Below, piece after piece: positions 4,464-5,225 of a stretch of DNA of 5,225 nucleotides. The stretch covers positions 1-5,225 of the forward strand of contig JBEPTZ010000208.1 of assembly GCA_041691815.1 (NCBI GenBank), given 5' to 3'. Under the pieces are notes generated by a model. That model made no database searches and was not told the DNA's origin. It saw only the letters and a program-made list of their open reading frames with translations. The translations under genes were made by a program, and so were the position numbers. The stretch comes from 70-18 sp041691815. Its GTDB lineage: Bacteria; Pseudomonadota; Alphaproteobacteria; Acetobacterales; Acetobacteraceae. Every line of letters starts with the position of its first letter. Positions within the stretch are counted from its first letter, which is position 1.

Positions 4464-5225
4464 GCAAGATCACCAGCAGTCAGGCCCGTTCACGCGTGTG
4501 GCAGGGGGCGCGGATGCGACGGATCGCCGCCGCCGATCCGGATGCGGCCGGCCCGCCGCGCGCGGTGGCGATCCCGGCGGCGTGGCCGGATTCGGCGGCG
4601 CTGGCGTTGGCTGAACTGGCGCCAGGGGTGGCGGCGGTCTCGCTGCCGGCGGCGGCCGATGCCTGGATCCGCCCGCTGGCCGAGCGCGCCCGCCGGGCCG
4701 GGATCGAGGACGATCTGGAAACACGGTTACACCAGTTGCTGCTGGCCTGCCGCGGCGCGCCGGGGGAGTCGGTCTGGGCCGGCGCCGCGGATGCCCGGCC
4801 GGGCTTCGTGCTGAACCTGCCGGCATTCCATCACCCCGAGCATGGCTTCGATCTCGCGGGCTTCGCGGCGGCGGCGCGGCTGGCCGGCACGGCGCTGACA
4901 CTGGCCGACCCGGCGGCGCCGGCACTGGCGGTCGGCTTGGCCGATCTGGCCGGGCTGCTGGCGGCCCTCGGCGTCGGCTATGACAGCCTGGGCGCGCGGG
5001 ATATCGCAGCCTCGCTGGCGGCATTGCTGCGCGCCGGGGCCGACCTCGCCTCGGCCGACATGGCCGACCGGTTCGGCACGCTGCGCGAGGCCGGGCCGGT
5101 GCCCGCCGGGCCCACCGAGACGCTGCTGCCGGGGCTGGCCGAGGCGGTGCGGCGGGCGCAGGCGGAGGCTGCCGCGCGGCCGCAGCGGCGCCACCTGGCC
5201 ACCACCGCGCTGGCCGCCCCTGGGC
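4460..5225 (+). CDS. RNR-like protein lacking catalytic core (5' part)
   Basis: The frame is open from the ATG at 4460 to the window edge (255 codons, no stop), so the C-terminus is missing. Residues about 115-208 resemble the late barrel of ribonucleotide reductase large chains, especially class II. NLPAF followed by GFD (119-131) matches the NLxxF-FD region, and GLADLLAAL-type GLADLAGLLAALGVGYDS (159-176) matches the conserved GLADLLxxLGxxYDS segment. RRHLATTALAAPG at the edge sits where RNAxLTAIAPTG would be. The catalytic NPCGE motif is absent, and the only cysteine seen is C97. I recall Acetobacteraceae proteins of this kind annotated as TSCPD-domain proteins, the TSCPD part being C-terminal and outside this window. 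A pseudoenzyme or regulator is more likely than an active reductase. An upstream in-frame ATG at 4418 exists, but MSKITSSQARSRVW looks like the true start. Confidence 0.75.
   Translation, partial: MSKITSSQARSRVWQGARMRRIAAADPDAAGPPRAVAIPAAWPDSAALALAELAPGVAAVSLPAAADAWIRPLAERARRAGIEDDLETRLHQLLLACRGAPGESVWAGAADARPGFVLNLPAFHHPEHGFDLAGFAAAARLAGTALTLADPAAPALAVGLADLAGLLAALGVGYDSLGARDIAASLAALLRAGADLASADMADRFGTLREAGPVPAGPTETLLPGLAEAVRRAQAEAAARPQRRHLATTALAAPG

Overview
The window is GC-rich, densely packed bacterial DNA with strong third-position G/C bias. It most resembles an alphaproteobacterium, probably of the Acetobacteraceae (Rhodospirillales). The reasons are an NDUFA12-type complex I accessory subunit, a DUF2155 protein, a COQ7-type ubiquinone hydroxylase, and AT-rich hairpin repeats in gene ends of a kind I recall from that family. 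The family placement is inference; no rRNA or other taxonomic marker is present.

Layout. (1) Bases 1-86 are intergenic and hold one AT-rich hairpin repeat. (2) Bases 87-1126, minus strand: a two-gene unit dsbB-coq7 joined by an ATGA stop/start overlap. DsbB passes electrons from periplasmic disulfide formation to ubiquinone, and Coq7 makes ubiquinone, so the pair is functionally coherent. (3) Bases 1127-1221: a short divergent region with a plausible promoter for the next gene. (4) Bases 1222-1851, plus strand: a monocistronic glutathione S-transferase-like gene. (5) Bases 1852-1997: a convergent region made of two facing copies of the hairpin repeat around a tandem-plus-inverted 15-bp repeat. 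(6) Bases 1978-4308, minus strand: a tight five-gene operon, NDUFA12 - mlaD - small 71-residue protein - DUF2155 protein - otsB. There is a 12-bp gap after the first gene, and three successive 4-bp ATGA/GTGA overlaps after that. (7) Bases 4309-4459: a second divergent region, with a possible leaderless promoter for NDUFA12 on one side and a possible 18-codon leader ORF on the other. (8) Base 4460 to the window end, plus strand: the 5' part of a gene for a degenerate, ribonucleotide-reductase-like protein that seems to lack the catalytic core.

Most genes are ordinary envelope and respiration functions: disulfide formation, quinone synthesis, complex I assembly, phospholipid transport and trehalose phosphate removal. 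The less explained items are the repeat family that abuts or overlaps stop codons, the RNR-like protein with its possible coupled leader ORF, and the small conserved-looking protein inside the mlaD operon. I see no CRISPR array, tRNA, rRNA, transposase or phage gene.
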